A DNA stretch of 64,000 nt from Zeus faber (taxonomy: Eukaryota > Chordata > Actinopteri > Zeiformes > Zeidae): the NCBI GenBank assembly GCA_960531495.1, contig OY482849.1, positions 29,864,017 through 29,928,016 on the forward strand, read 5' to 3'. The position numbers and the translations under genes are program-made. Below are positions 54,194-64,000 of this stretch, piece by piece. The notes below the pieces were generated by a model. It searched no databases, was not told where the DNA came from, and saw only the letters and a program-made list of their open reading frames with translations. The stretch's first letter is position 1, and each line of letters begins with the position of its first letter.

Positions 54194-56031
54194 CTCCACC
54201 ATTTAGACTTTCACGGGCTTCCTCCCTCGGTGTGAGGTTAAATGAGTAGAGATGTGCATAAATATCTGACGCGAGACTTCAGTGCTGGTGTGGCGACGCG
54301 CGTGAGGATGTGGAAATGTTTCGTAACATTCAAGATGTTTCGTAACATTCAAGACACTGAATTATTCCAGGCATGCTGCTGCTGCTGCGGCTGCAGAATA
54401 AAATGTGAGGCAGTATTTTGCACAAATAACGTAATGTATATATATGTATATATAACGTAATAATGTATATCGTTGCACAAATTCGGTCTTTCAATTTAAT
54501 AGAGCTCCGATAGCAGCACAGTGTACATTATATGTTGTATTGACATTATTTGTTGTGCTTTCCTGAAAGTGAGGAGCTTTGACGCCCCAAGACGTTTGTG
54601 GACGTGTTTTATATTTTCAGCCCGGAGCTGCTTTGAATAAGCCAAGTGCTTCCCCAAGAGACACCAAGCCCCCCCGACATTCTCCCAACATTTTGGGCAA
54701 TGCTTCCACAAATGATCAACATTCTTAGTTATTAACAATTCATCATCAATGAAAACCAGAAAATGTAACTTTTGTCTACGACGACTAGGAAACACCACCA
54801 TCACGTTGAAAGAAGGCCTTCGTTACGAGACGAGACAGGAGACGGAAATCAGAGCACAAGCGAGAAGCAGGGTTAGTTCTTCAAGAGGTTCCTCCTTTTA
54901 TTTTCTGCTTTTAGCTTCCCCCCCCCCCTTTAGTGTTTTTACAGACAGGGAAGAGAGTATTCCAAAGTTATTCCAACATGTACAGAGCTAAACAACAGTT
55001 CTGTAGTGTGACAGGAAGCTTGCTTTCCAAGGAAATATAAAGACATATTGAAAAACAGATCAGACAGTCAGAATCCAGGGTTGAATGCTGAGAGGCAGGC
55101 GGCGAGAGTTTGAGTTCATATCTACGAGCATGTTATTTACAGCGTTTTTGTTCCTAAAAGCGCCCTTTACCACTCCTATGTTTATACACACACCAACGGA
55201 CACAACATCTAATACTTGAGCTGAGGACGCGCGCCCTGAACCGCTTGGTCGCGGTCAACGTCCCGTCACGCCTTCGATTGAATCTACTCGCCGAGCGCCG
55301 AGCTTCCGCAGAATTCCACCCGCGCTCTATCGAAATCAAGCCACAAGTCGCACGTCTGCTTCCTTCACCTGAACATTTGAGGACATCAACAGTGTTTCTA
55401 CTACTCTTGTTACGTCACAAAGCTTGATAAGACTAATGCTGTATCTACGCCGAACATTGGAATGTAAAAAAAGAAAAAAAAGAAAAGGTGAAATAACTCA
55501 TCGATGCCAGACGCGTTCCTTTTCGAGGGCTTTGGCAGAGGGCGCTAAGAACGTATATGCCAACTATGCCAACTATGCCAACACGCCGCCAACTCAGTGA
55601 CACCTGTGACGAACGAACGGGCTTGTACTTGGGTGAAAAAGTCCTCACATTTTTGGCTCGCTCAGTCAAGTGCGGTACAAAGGTCGAAGTTAAAGACAAG
55701 CAACAAAGAAAAGCCCTGGCCTAGGAATAGATGGCCGACACCACAGATATCAGTGTGGCTCATGCTTTGTACAGGACCGCACCACATGATGAAAGCATAG
55801 AAAAACAATTGATCATGCTTGGAATGTAGATTATGTTTGCATTCGCAAAAAAGATATTCTGGCAAAATGTGCGGGATATAAGTAGTGGTCAGCAGAGATA
55901 GCCAAACATAACCAGTAAACAGACCCCTTCAACTACATCCTAATCACCAGATTGCCTTTCTGAAAAAAAAATAAAAAATGTCCTTAGCGTGCTCATCCGT
56001 CTCAAAACAGCTTTAGTGATGTGAATGGGAA

Positions 56032-56636
56032 TTAAAGCAGCACTGTGTAAATTTAGGTATGGCGCCCCTACAGTTCCTTTTACACCACCTGCGAAACTCG
56101 GTCGGGTGTCCAAAAACAAATAATTTTACCGGACAAATTTGATCCTTCGCGGTAACGTTTCAATAACAGTCTATGTCACAAACACAGCTCGCCGGACCAG
56201 CGGTGCAGTCGGGTGCCGAGTGCACCGCTGGTCCGTCTCACCGCCGCCGACGGGGAGGTGGAGAGGCTACGTTTTGTGTGAGCATTATTACCACTGTAAA
56301 CATCTCTTGAACTTGAACATGACATTTTGACCGGCAAGTTTATAATTCATCGTTTTTTATTGTATTTTTCTATAAATTTTACCAGGCAAAAAACGGTAAT
56401 TAACAGCTAACAGAAACCCCAGGCCAAACATTAAGGAAGTGACGTCGTGCCATAAAGCGTAACGCACTTTCCCCGGGTTTCGGACTCGAGCGCAGAAGTT
56501 ACATAGTGCAAAAATCTGCGTTTCGGGGGTAGGTGGGAATGAAAGAGGTTCCGTTCTCCATATTACAAGTCAGTATCATCTAAATGATTTTGAAGCTGTT
56601 ATTTTAAGGTAAAAAATGTACATAGTGTTGCTTTAA
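56032..56636. mobile_element. TTAA-flanked MITE with central hairpin
   Basis: The left end TTAAAGCAGCACTGTGTA and right end (complement TTAAAGCAACACTATGTA) form inverted termini flanked by TTAA. This is consistent with piggyBac-type target choice. A central stem of 14 bp (56194-56207 with 56221-56234, GGACCAGCGGTGCA) has a 13-base loop. No transposase frame is present; 605 bp. Confidence 0.7.
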
Positions 56637-57678
56637 TGGCAAAATGGAGAAGAGGTCACACACGGCACAACGCCAGAGCGGAGGCAACTGTTTGGTGGAA
56701 CATGTAGCTCCATGCTGCGTCTGAAATGGCAAACCAGCAGACTATTTAGTTTGCCAAGTCAGTAGGCAACCAACCGTACGCTCAAACAGTGAAAAAGGGA
56801 TAGCACTACTTCACTGTGACCACAACCACTTCAAAGCGGCAGGGCCATTAACCCTCAAAAGGCTGAAAATAAGCGGTGCAGCTCACATACTCAAAGTACG
56901 CTTGGACGACAGGGCACATGTGTAGCATGTGGTATGCGATTAGAGACGCAGTGCCCGTCTTCTTATTACTCTGCCGCGACACTAAACCCCTGTAGTACTT
57001 GGGACATTCTTTTATGTACTTGCCATTATCACCAATGATCAAACGCCTCCAAATAAGGTTGAGATAAAGCCCAGAGTATCCCGAAACAATAATATTTAAA
57101 TCGGTTATTAACTCCCGCAACATGGTGTGTTAAGTAATTCACACCATGATTACACCAATTGGTTGTAATCTGATAAGGATGTTTTAAAGGGGTCAAAAAA
57201 AACAACCTGGTGTTTTTAAGCGTTGGGCTACATGGTGTTGGCTAAATATATGTTTTTAAGTACTGCTGAAGTAATGTGTGGGTTTTGACAAGAAAAGGAA
57301 GGTGTAACTGCATTCTAGAAGGCATTGCAACTAGTCCTCTGGGCAGACCAACATTAAATAAACAAAAAAAGACAACAGAATACCTCCAGCTGACAAGACA
57401 CAACATAAAACAAACAAACACTCATAGATAGAAGACGAAACAAAATGATAATACTGTAGGTGGGAAAAGTGCACAATTTGTTTTGTAAAAAGGTGTATCC
57501 TAATATCATAGCTTTCGACTCTGTCTCTCAGTATTCCTTCACGCACGCACTCGTCTACTCTCACTCACTCTTTCATCACGCACATGATCGGTATCTTACA
57601 AAGCAGGCATGGGGCCCCCGTCGCCCCAAATGCCCTTCAACGTTATCACAGTTTTTCATTTAAAACTTCCCACCCCTC

Positions 57679-57726
57679 CTCCTCCTCCTCCTCCTCCTCC
57701 TCCTCCTCCTCCTCCTCCTCCTCCTC
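57679..57726. repeat. (CCT)n microsatellite
   Basis: About 16 CCT trinucleotides; the Pro-rich frame across it is an artefact. Confidence 0.95.
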
Positions 57727-58371
57727 TCTATTTACACAGTAAACGCCGGAATCATTTTTTCACCTCATGCCACGTCACACAGTTTGAAGATCGACCGTGA
57801 AAGTCCTAAAAACATCTACATCTCTGTTTAATAGGAGACGGAGCCGCATGTGGGGTCTGGATGCGAGTGACGCAGTTAAATGTGGCGGGAGTTCCCAAAG
57901 GTGACGGCTATGAGCAGCAGAGAGTCAACAGAGAGCGCCCCAGAGAGGTTAGACATTAACGTGACATTATACTGCTGGAGGAAACCAACAGAAAGACATC
58001 CTGGCCCCAAACAGCAATAATTCTACTGTGTGCGCGTGTGAGATTTTTAACTGGTATATGGTATATCAGTGACATGAAGCGTTGGCAAAGCGGAAATGTA
58101 GTCGGCGTTAAGAAAAAACGGAGGTGGCAGTTACGTTGTCAATAGAGTTAGAACAGTCCATAACAAGTCATGCTACGAAGAGATGCACCCCTAAGATAAG
58201 AAAGTGGTATGCCCCTCTTTCATGAGACGCCCCGTCCTTGCGAGGTTGCCTCTGGGCCACGGATCTGGAACCGGCTCGGCAGAGTGTGGATCCGCGCCAG
58301 AGGCAACTCCATCTAAACCGTCGTCAGTCTCGGCGGGGAATGCATTTTGGGACTGTAGGCTACAGCGCCCC

Positions 58372-58519
58372 CTAGCACTCCTCTATGGTGAGGCAAATGA
58401 ACTCCTGAATGCACTTTCTATACTGCTGCTCAGTGGGACTGCTGCTGGGGTATTGACCTGGCTGGCCCAAGGGCGCCTCCGCCTCCCGCATCTCCTCGTT
58501 CATCCGCGCCAGACGCAAC
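58372..58519 (-). CDS. acap3: acap3 terminal exon
   Basis: LRLARMNEEMREAEAPLGQP through EQQYRKCIQEFICLTIEEC and TAG. The ending is close to human ACAP3 (CIQEFISL, EES). Confidence 0.96.
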
Positions 58520-61500
58520 CTGGACAGAAGACACAACGGAATACAGATGAGGAGAGCGAGGGATGTTGAGAGGGGACTTAGTTAATATGCGTCGGAGGAA
58601 AGGAACTGGAATAATAGGAGATGTGAAGACGGTGATGTTAACAGACGGTAAGGGAAACAAGATGGGATGCCTAGTGATGGAAGAGGACGTGAAATACATT
58701 TGTGTAGAGACAGAAATGTTTCTTAAAGTGGCTTGGGTCACATGGCACTTGCATGCGTGAAATTTGTCTCTTATCTTCTCTATGTAAACACACTTAACCA
58801 ATAGAGGTGCTCAATGGGGCCACTTTTGATGACTTTGTGATAAGTTGTACTGGGCTGTTCTCAGGCCTGATTTGGCCATTTTTTATGAATGCCAAACAGA
58901 GTACTGCTCATTAATGAAGCCCAGAACAGCCTGAAGAGATAGTATAAAGATACTCACAAAGTGACGATGTCTGCGTTGGCGGCCTGCACGGCGATACTCA
59001 GGGGGTCGTGACCCTGCTCATCCACCTCGGACTGTGAAGCTCCTCTCTTCAGGAACAAACACACCTGCCTGCACCGCACCGGAGGGATGGGAGGACAAAG
59101 TGACAGAGGAAGAGATGGAAGAGGGCAAGCCAGATGATTAGTTTCATCACCGGTACTATCAGTATCATATGGGCGCGGCACAACGCACACACAGGATAAA
59201 TAAATGAGTTCATTTGGCCCAAAGAACTGTCAAAGGGCTTCAGTGTGGTGTGAACGGTGCGGTGTGAACATACCCGGTGTGTCCCAGGTTGGTGGCGTGG
59301 TGCAGTGGACCCCGCCCTCGCATGTCCCTCTGGTTCACATCAGCTCCGTTCTGCAGCAGGAACTCACACGCTATCAGAGAGCCCTGAGAAGGAAAACCAG
59401 AGAGAGGAGGGATGAAGAAAGAACAGAGACCAAAAACATCTTCTGTCCAACTCTGTCACTGTGCTGATGACACTTGTTGTTACTGATGGCAATGAATACA
59501 CTGATCAGCTACAATATTAAACCAGTGACAGGTGAAGTGAATAACATTGACCGTCTTGTTCCAATGACACCTGTCAAGAGGTGGGATATACCAGGCAGCA
59601 AGTCAACAGTCAGTTGTTGAAGTTGATGTGTTGAAGCAGCGTAAGGATCTGAGCCACTTTGACAAGGAGCACAATGTGATGCTGGACGACTGGGTCAGAG
59701 CATCTCCAAAACCACAGGTCTTGTGGGGTGTTCCTGGTATGCAGTGGTTACTACCTACTACAAGTGCTCCAAGGAAGGACGACTGGTGAACCGATGACAG
59801 GGTCATGGGCGCCCAAGGCTCATTGATGCTCGTAGGGAGTGAAGTCCAGCCCGTCTGGTTCAACCCCACACAAGAGCTACTGTAGCACTAATTGGTGAAA
59901 AAGTGAATGCTGCTATGATAGAAAGGTGTCACAACACACAGTGCATCACAGCTTGATGCGTATGGAAGAAGGAAGAAGGTGGCCTGGTCTGATGAATCAC
60001 ATTTTCTTCTACATCATGTGGATGGGCGGGGTCATGGTCCGGTCCGAGGGAGCATCTGTGGGATGTGCTGGAACAACAAACCAGAACCATGGGGGCCACA
60101 CCTCACAACTTCCAGGACTTAAAGGATCTGCTGCTAACGTCTTGGTTCCAGATACCACAGGACACCTTCAGAGGACTGGTGGAGTCAGAGCTGTTTTGGT
60201 GGCATAAGGGGGAGCTACACAATATTAGTGGTGGTTTTAATATTGTGGCTAATCCGTGATATGCACTTGGTGAATAAGTCCCTCTAAATAAAATCATCTT
60301 ATTTAACTAAATCACTGAATGCAAATGTGAGATAAATGATGTTTAACGGGTTGTTCAAATTCAACATCCCCTTCTTCTACTTTTTAATGTTTTCACTTCA
60401 TAAAACCACATTCTACTCTATTTGATTTGTATTTTCAGTCAGTTTCATTTTTCCCCTGCGTGAGCTTTCCTGCGCTTCTATCTGCGTTTAAACGGTCATG
60501 TCCAATTTGGTTTCTGATGTGTTCCACGTGCTCAACACTCACCCCGACCACGGCCTGGATGAGCGGCGTCCGCCCCTCCTCCTCGCTGGCGGCGTGCACG
60601 TCAGCACCGTGCGCCAGGGCCTCGGCCATGAGCGGCAGGTTATGGAGGCCAGAGGAGCGCTGGAGGAGAGCGCCGGGGTGGAGCTCCCTCGGGTCCTCGG
60701 GGTCCGAAGGCACTTCCTGTTCGACCTCCACCTCGCCGCTGGAGGACTCCTCGGACTCCTCCTCTGAGGGTGGAAAGCGGAATGGAGGACATGGAAAATA
60801 AATAAACGGAGAAAGAGAAAGAGCGGCAGCAGGAGGTGTTCATCACCGATGCCAAGAAGTACCGTTATTCGGACAACGGTGAAGCACACTCACCCTCCTC
60901 TGTGACGCTGTCCACCACTGAGCCAAACACCAGGATGTCGCTGCTGCCGTCGGTGCTTCCTCCCAGGCCACTGTCGCTGCTCAGACCTGCGGGGCCAAAC
61001 AGCGCCAAGCCACGGACACGTTAATCATTACACCGTGCGTACTAGACACATGCGTCGCCGGGGCCGGGGCCACCGCAGACACTCAACGTCGGTATCATAT
61101 CAGACATGCACAAATACACGGTGGGATGAGACGAAGGACAGATACCAGGATCGGCGGGCAGGAAAGGAATAATGACATCAAAACGAATCGCGCCTCATAA
61201 CCAAAGATCGTGCATTTCACATTTAGACAAGTGGATTGAGTGGCTGAGTCAGTCAAGCGGTGCACATTCAGATGAGCAGGGACCAGGATTACCTGACTGC
61301 GTCTCGGACTTACTGCGAGGGCCGGAGCCGGTGTCGAAGTAGGAAAAGAGAGAGTCCAGCTCGTCCGGACAGAACAGGGAGTCCCGGCGGAACTTTGCTG
61401 CCGCCGCTGCCGCTGCTGTGGCGGGAGGAAGTGGAGGTCAGGGCGTATGTTTTTTGCCCCGTAAAGACTTTAATATACTATAGAACTATTAGGGATGTTA

Positions 61501-63171
61501 ACGACACCGTTTTTTTTGCGAGTCGACGTGTCGGAGGCATTTACCGATTAGTCGTTGTTTTTGTGTGCGTTTTTTTTTTTTTTAAGATTCTGATGTACAC
61601 CTATCAGATTAAAAAACAGACAAGGTACATAATATATGTTATATGGCTTAATTCACTACTAAGTGTGTCTTCTGTAACCTTATTTTCCCAGATAGGCCTT
61701 TTTATTTTCCCATCAGATATAAATTTGCTTTTTCCACGCTTAACCACCGCGGCACCGCATCCTTTTTATTGCGGAGCAGAGACGGATGCTCAAGATTCTT
61801 TCTTTAATATGTTTTGGTCGAGGCCTGTAGGCGACACTACTGGTTATTATTAAAATAACTAAATGAGTTGTTTTCACGTGATGTCTGAAAATGAAACCAT
61901 TTTGTCGATTCAACAATGCATTTGGTCGCGTGCCTTTGTGAATGTAGGCCGAAATAAATAAATAAATGAAGGGTGATGCACTAGATATTCAGATATAAAA
62001 ACACTAGAGAACTGCCTGGCTTTACCCACACGTGATGGCAGTCTGACATATACACGATGACAAAGCGGCGTCTGAAATGAAACCTCATTTCGCTTCAGGC
62101 TCATATGTGCGATGTGCATTATGGGATAGGACAGGAGGCAGTTGACATCACAGGCACACACAAAAAAAAGAAATAGATAAATAAATAAATCTCTATCATA
62201 GGCCGCCTCGGAATTCTGCGAAACTCCTTTATTGTGAACCTTTTGAATATGCTGTAAACAATGAAGTTTTTAGAACATATAAATAAATAAATAAATATGA
62301 CTTTTTACTGTGGACACTGAGAACCCGGCGGTCAGCCGGTCGTTTATTGACACATTTTAACATCCCTAATAACTATAAATCTCAACAGTTAACTATAGCT
62401 GCCATCACGTCACACGGCAGTAATCTAAAACTTAAGCGTAGCACGAATGTGATGGATCCGGTCGAGGGCGAACCGTGGAACTCACCCGCGGAGAGGTTGG
62501 CGGGCGAGGCGCTGCCGGGCTCGTAGCGGTGGTATTTCCTGCGGGCCTTGTTGGGCGCCCGGATGGAGCTGTTACGTCGTTGGCACTTCTTCACCTTCCA
62601 GGGCCGGGACTTGGTCTCGCCCTCCACCAACGCCTCACTGCCGCTCATCTTCTTCAGAAAGCGCCGCTCCACATATTTGGCCTTGATCCAGGCTTCCTTC
62701 TCTTGCCTGGGGGATTTAGGTGGGATGGACGAGTGGTGTTTGTCAACGAATCGGCATTTATTTTATTGGATTTGATTGGCAGCTCCTAACCCAACTGTAC
62801 GGCTGACCTTGAACTGGAGGGTCCTGGTTTCTTGGTTCCCAGCTCCTCGCAGGCGCCCTCATAGATCTGGTTGATCACAGTGTTTCCCAGCTCACACATC
62901 AACTGGAGGAGGTGGGAAGAAGGAAGTACAAATTTTGAATGAAAGCCCCCGGAGAAAGTGGAGGGCGTGACAGAGACATACTACAGAGGAGAGAGAAAGG
63001 AAAACTTGATTGGATGTGCTCATGACGTGTCTCAACGGGTGTCAGAAAAAGAGCTCCGTCAAAAACCAGGTGTTCTGGGGGAGAGTGGGCTGGAGACCCA
63101 CCTTGAGTAGTTCTGGTTCCCATGAGTCCAGCGTTAGCGAACGCACCTTGGAGCAGTGGACTCCAAGACTC
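58372..63171 (-). CDS. acap3: acap3, Arf GTPase-activating protein, 3' part (9 exons)
   Basis: ACAP proteins (BAR, PH, ArfGAP, ankyrin) stimulate GTP hydrolysis on Arf6 at endosomal and plasma membranes. Exons in order of transcription: 63171-63102, 62902-62808, 62706-62486, 61415-61314, 60986-60894, 60763-60543, 59383-59274, 59068-58958, 58519-58372. They join in frame to about 390 residues and a TAG stop. The first exon closes the ArfGAP domain (SLGVHCSKVRSLTLDSWEPE). The middle exons carry the acidic, Ser-rich linker typical of ACAP3 (LSSDSGLGGSTDGSSDIL). Three ankyrin repeats follow, and the end CIQEFICLTIEEC matches the ACAP3 C-terminus. BAR and PH exons lie right of the window. Introns host a hAT-like and a Tc1-like element. 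Confidence 0.95.
58958..59068 (-). CDS. acap3: acap3 exon: third ankyrin repeat
   Basis: QVCLFLKRGASQSEVDEQGH and DPLSIAVQAANADIVTL. Confidence 0.96.
59274..59383 (-). CDS. acap3: acap3 exon: second ankyrin repeat
   Basis: GSLIACEFLLQNGADVNQRD and GRGPLHHATNLGHTG. The donor is GTATGT. Confidence 0.96.
59499..60258 (+). mobile_element. internally deleted Tc1-like transposon
   Basis: Starts CACTGATCAGCTACAATATT after a TA and ends with a matching inverted terminus (AATATTGTGGCTAATC). The interior resembles a common fish Tc1/mariner-family transposase gene, with large internal deletions, a frameshift and stops. It is inactive and lies in an acap3 intron. Confidence 0.8.
60543..60763 (-). CDS. 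acap3: acap3 exon: first ankyrin repeat
   Basis: An acidic stretch (EEESEESSSGEVEVEQEV), DPRELHPGALLQRS and the ankyrin start HGADVHAASEEEGRTPLIQA. Confidence 0.95.
60894..60986 (-). CDS. acap3: acap3 exon
   Basis: LSSDSGLGGSTDGSSDILVF and GSVVDSVTEE, the ACAP3-type Ser-rich linker. Confidence 0.94.
61314..61415 (-). CDS. acap3: acap3 exon
   Basis: A run of seven Ala, then KFRRDSLFCPDELDSLFSYF and DTGSGPRS, conserved with ACAP3. The poly-Ala start sits at the acceptor. Confidence 0.93.
61490..62368. mobile_element. hAT-type non-autonomous element
   Basis: Inverted ends TAGGGATGTTAA and TTAACATCCCTA. The 8 bp flanks AGAACTAT and ATAACTAT match at seven positions, the target duplication size of hAT elements. 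It is 879 bp, without an intact transposase, in an acap3 intron. Confidence 0.75.
62486..62706 (-). CDS. acap3: acap3 exon
   Basis: QEKEAWIKAKYVERRFLKKM and a basic stretch WKVKKCQRRNSSIRAPNKAR typical of ACAP3. The donor is GCGG|GTGAGT. Confidence 0.95.
62808..62902 (-). CDS. acap3: acap3 exon
   Basis: LMCELGNTVINQIYEGACEE then LGTKKPGPSSS, following the ArfGAP zinc-finger part. The acceptor is CCTCCTCCAG. Confidence 0.96.
63102..63171 (-). CDS. acap3: acap3 exon: end of ArfGAP domain
   Basis: SLGVHCSKVRSLTLDSWEPE then LLK, a signature of ArfGAP domains. The donor is AAG|GTGGGT. Confidence 0.96.
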
Positions 63172-63489
63172 CTGAGAGAAGGTGCGATGAGAGGAAATTA
63201 TTAAAGAGAATAATTAATATGCCTTCATGAATACAACACATTTTACCAATGGCAACTTGAACTTTATCCTGTTATTCAATCGGGACAATCAGAAATATAT
63301 GCCCTTGTAGGTTACGTTGTGCATACAATTTTTTTTCTCAACGACTTGCCTGGTTAAATAAAGATAAATAAAAATTAAACAATCATAATTATGGAGGAGC
63401 ATTGCTTCATAAACTACCTGTTTGTTGAGATGTTTGAGTTTAATGTCAGCAGGCACACATGTAAAGGTTGAACTACTGTGCGAGTGTGC

Positions 63490-63492
<3 letters not shown>

Positions 63493-63537
<45 letters not shown>
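63493..63537. repeat. (TG)n microsatellite
   Basis: About 45 bp of TG repeats upstream of the first visible acap3 exon. Confidence 0.95.
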
Positions 63538-63539
<2 letters not shown>

Positions 63540-63907
63540 CACCGCCCAAGTGTACACATACGTTTTGAAAGCATCTCACAGTAAGCACAATAAGAGATTT
63601 GCTCTTGTGTGAAGGTAGAAGTGTCTTTGATCAGATTATGAGATGTATCAGTAGACATGGTGTCAGCAGTCGGCTTCCATTCCAGTAACAATGTTTGTGT
63701 GTGTGTGTGTCTGTGTGTTTTCTGTTCTTAATCTCACATTAGATCTGCTCTGCATGCTGTTTGCCAGCAGTGCCCTGGTTTACACTCACACAGAGATGAA
63801 CGTGGGAACTGTCCGGTGTAAACACGCTCTCTCACTGTTTCCCAAACAGCTACAGCCTGGAGGCAGTGGGGCTAAAACCCTCCGTCAGGAGAGGCATCAG
63901 TCAGCCA

Positions 63908-63950
63908 CATTCGCTTTGGATAAAAGCGTCTGCTAAATGTAATGTAAAAC
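63908..63950 (+). mobile_element. SINE 3' tail fragment
   Basis: GCTTTGGATAAAAGCGTCTG and TAAATG repeats, identical to the tail of the SINE at 12.0-12.2 kb. The tRNA-like head is absent. Confidence 0.75.
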
Positions 63951-64000
63951 ATTCTCCGGCGGCACGGTGAGATTAACATGCGCTTTCTAGCGTCAAACGT

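Larger units (their letters stand above)
47646..58371. other. long interval without a recognised protein gene
   Basis: Between the ube2j2 coding start and the acap3 stop. It holds the likely ube2j2 promoter, microsatellites, a palindrome, a LINE relic, a MITE and a CpG-rich block near 52.6-52.9 kb containing TCACGTGA (52842-52849). Open frames here are short and match no family I know. Confidence 0.6.

Noticed and set aside
58204..58569. 121-codon + strand frame near the acap3 3' end
   Set aside because: It is antisense to the conserved terminal acap3 exon and has no recognisable domain.

Overview
The window is nuclear DNA of a ray-finned (teleost) fish. Four multi-exon genes have clear vertebrate orthologues and canonical GT-AG exons. 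The introns are full of CA, CT and TATC microsatellites. The window also holds a tRNA-derived SINE and degraded Tc1-like and hAT-like DNA transposons of fish type. No prokaryotic operon, CRISPR array, phage or rRNA was seen.

Layout. (1) About 1-24.5 kb, + strand: the 3' two thirds of a camta1-type calmodulin-binding transcription activator. It enters inside the CG-1 DNA-binding domain and runs through the activation region, IPT/TIG domain, ankyrin repeats and IQ motifs to the stop at 19729, followed by a probable long 3' UTR. (2) About 26.2-40.2 kb, + strand: a complete hipk1-like homeodomain-interacting protein kinase, 17 coding exons and about 1122 residues, with a probable non-coding first exon and a 2 kb 3' UTR. 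(3) About 40.3-44 kb: a gap with a CpG-rich promoter-like block and some unidentified open stretches on the minus strand. (4) 44.3-47.6 kb, - strand: a complete ube2j2, an ER tail-anchored ubiquitin-conjugating enzyme of 261 residues, with its promoter probably near 50 kb. (5) 47.6-58.4 kb: about 10 kb without a recognised gene, holding microsatellites, a LINE relic, a 78 bp perfect palindrome and a TTAA-flanked MITE. (6) 58.4-63.2 kb, - strand: the last nine exons of acap3 (end of the ArfGAP domain plus ankyrin repeats). Its upstream exons lie beyond the right edge.

The genes do not form a pathway. CAMTA1 and HIPK1 are nuclear regulators of transcription, UBE2J2 acts in ER-associated degradation, and ACAP3 is an Arf6 GTPase-activating protein. 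In human, UBE2J2, ACAP3 and CAMTA1 all lie on 1p36, so the block looks like conserved synteny into which a HIPK1-type gene is linked in this fish lineage. I found no convincing novel multi-gene system. The most useful leads are apparent exon losses in camta1 and hipk1, a GC-AG intron in hipk1, intragenic CpG/promoter-like clusters, several undescribed non-autonomous transposons, a perfect 78 bp palindrome, and unassigned open stretches at 42-43.7 kb. Exon boundaries were set by eye from splice signals, reading frame and remembered vertebrate orthologues; nothing was aligned by computer.
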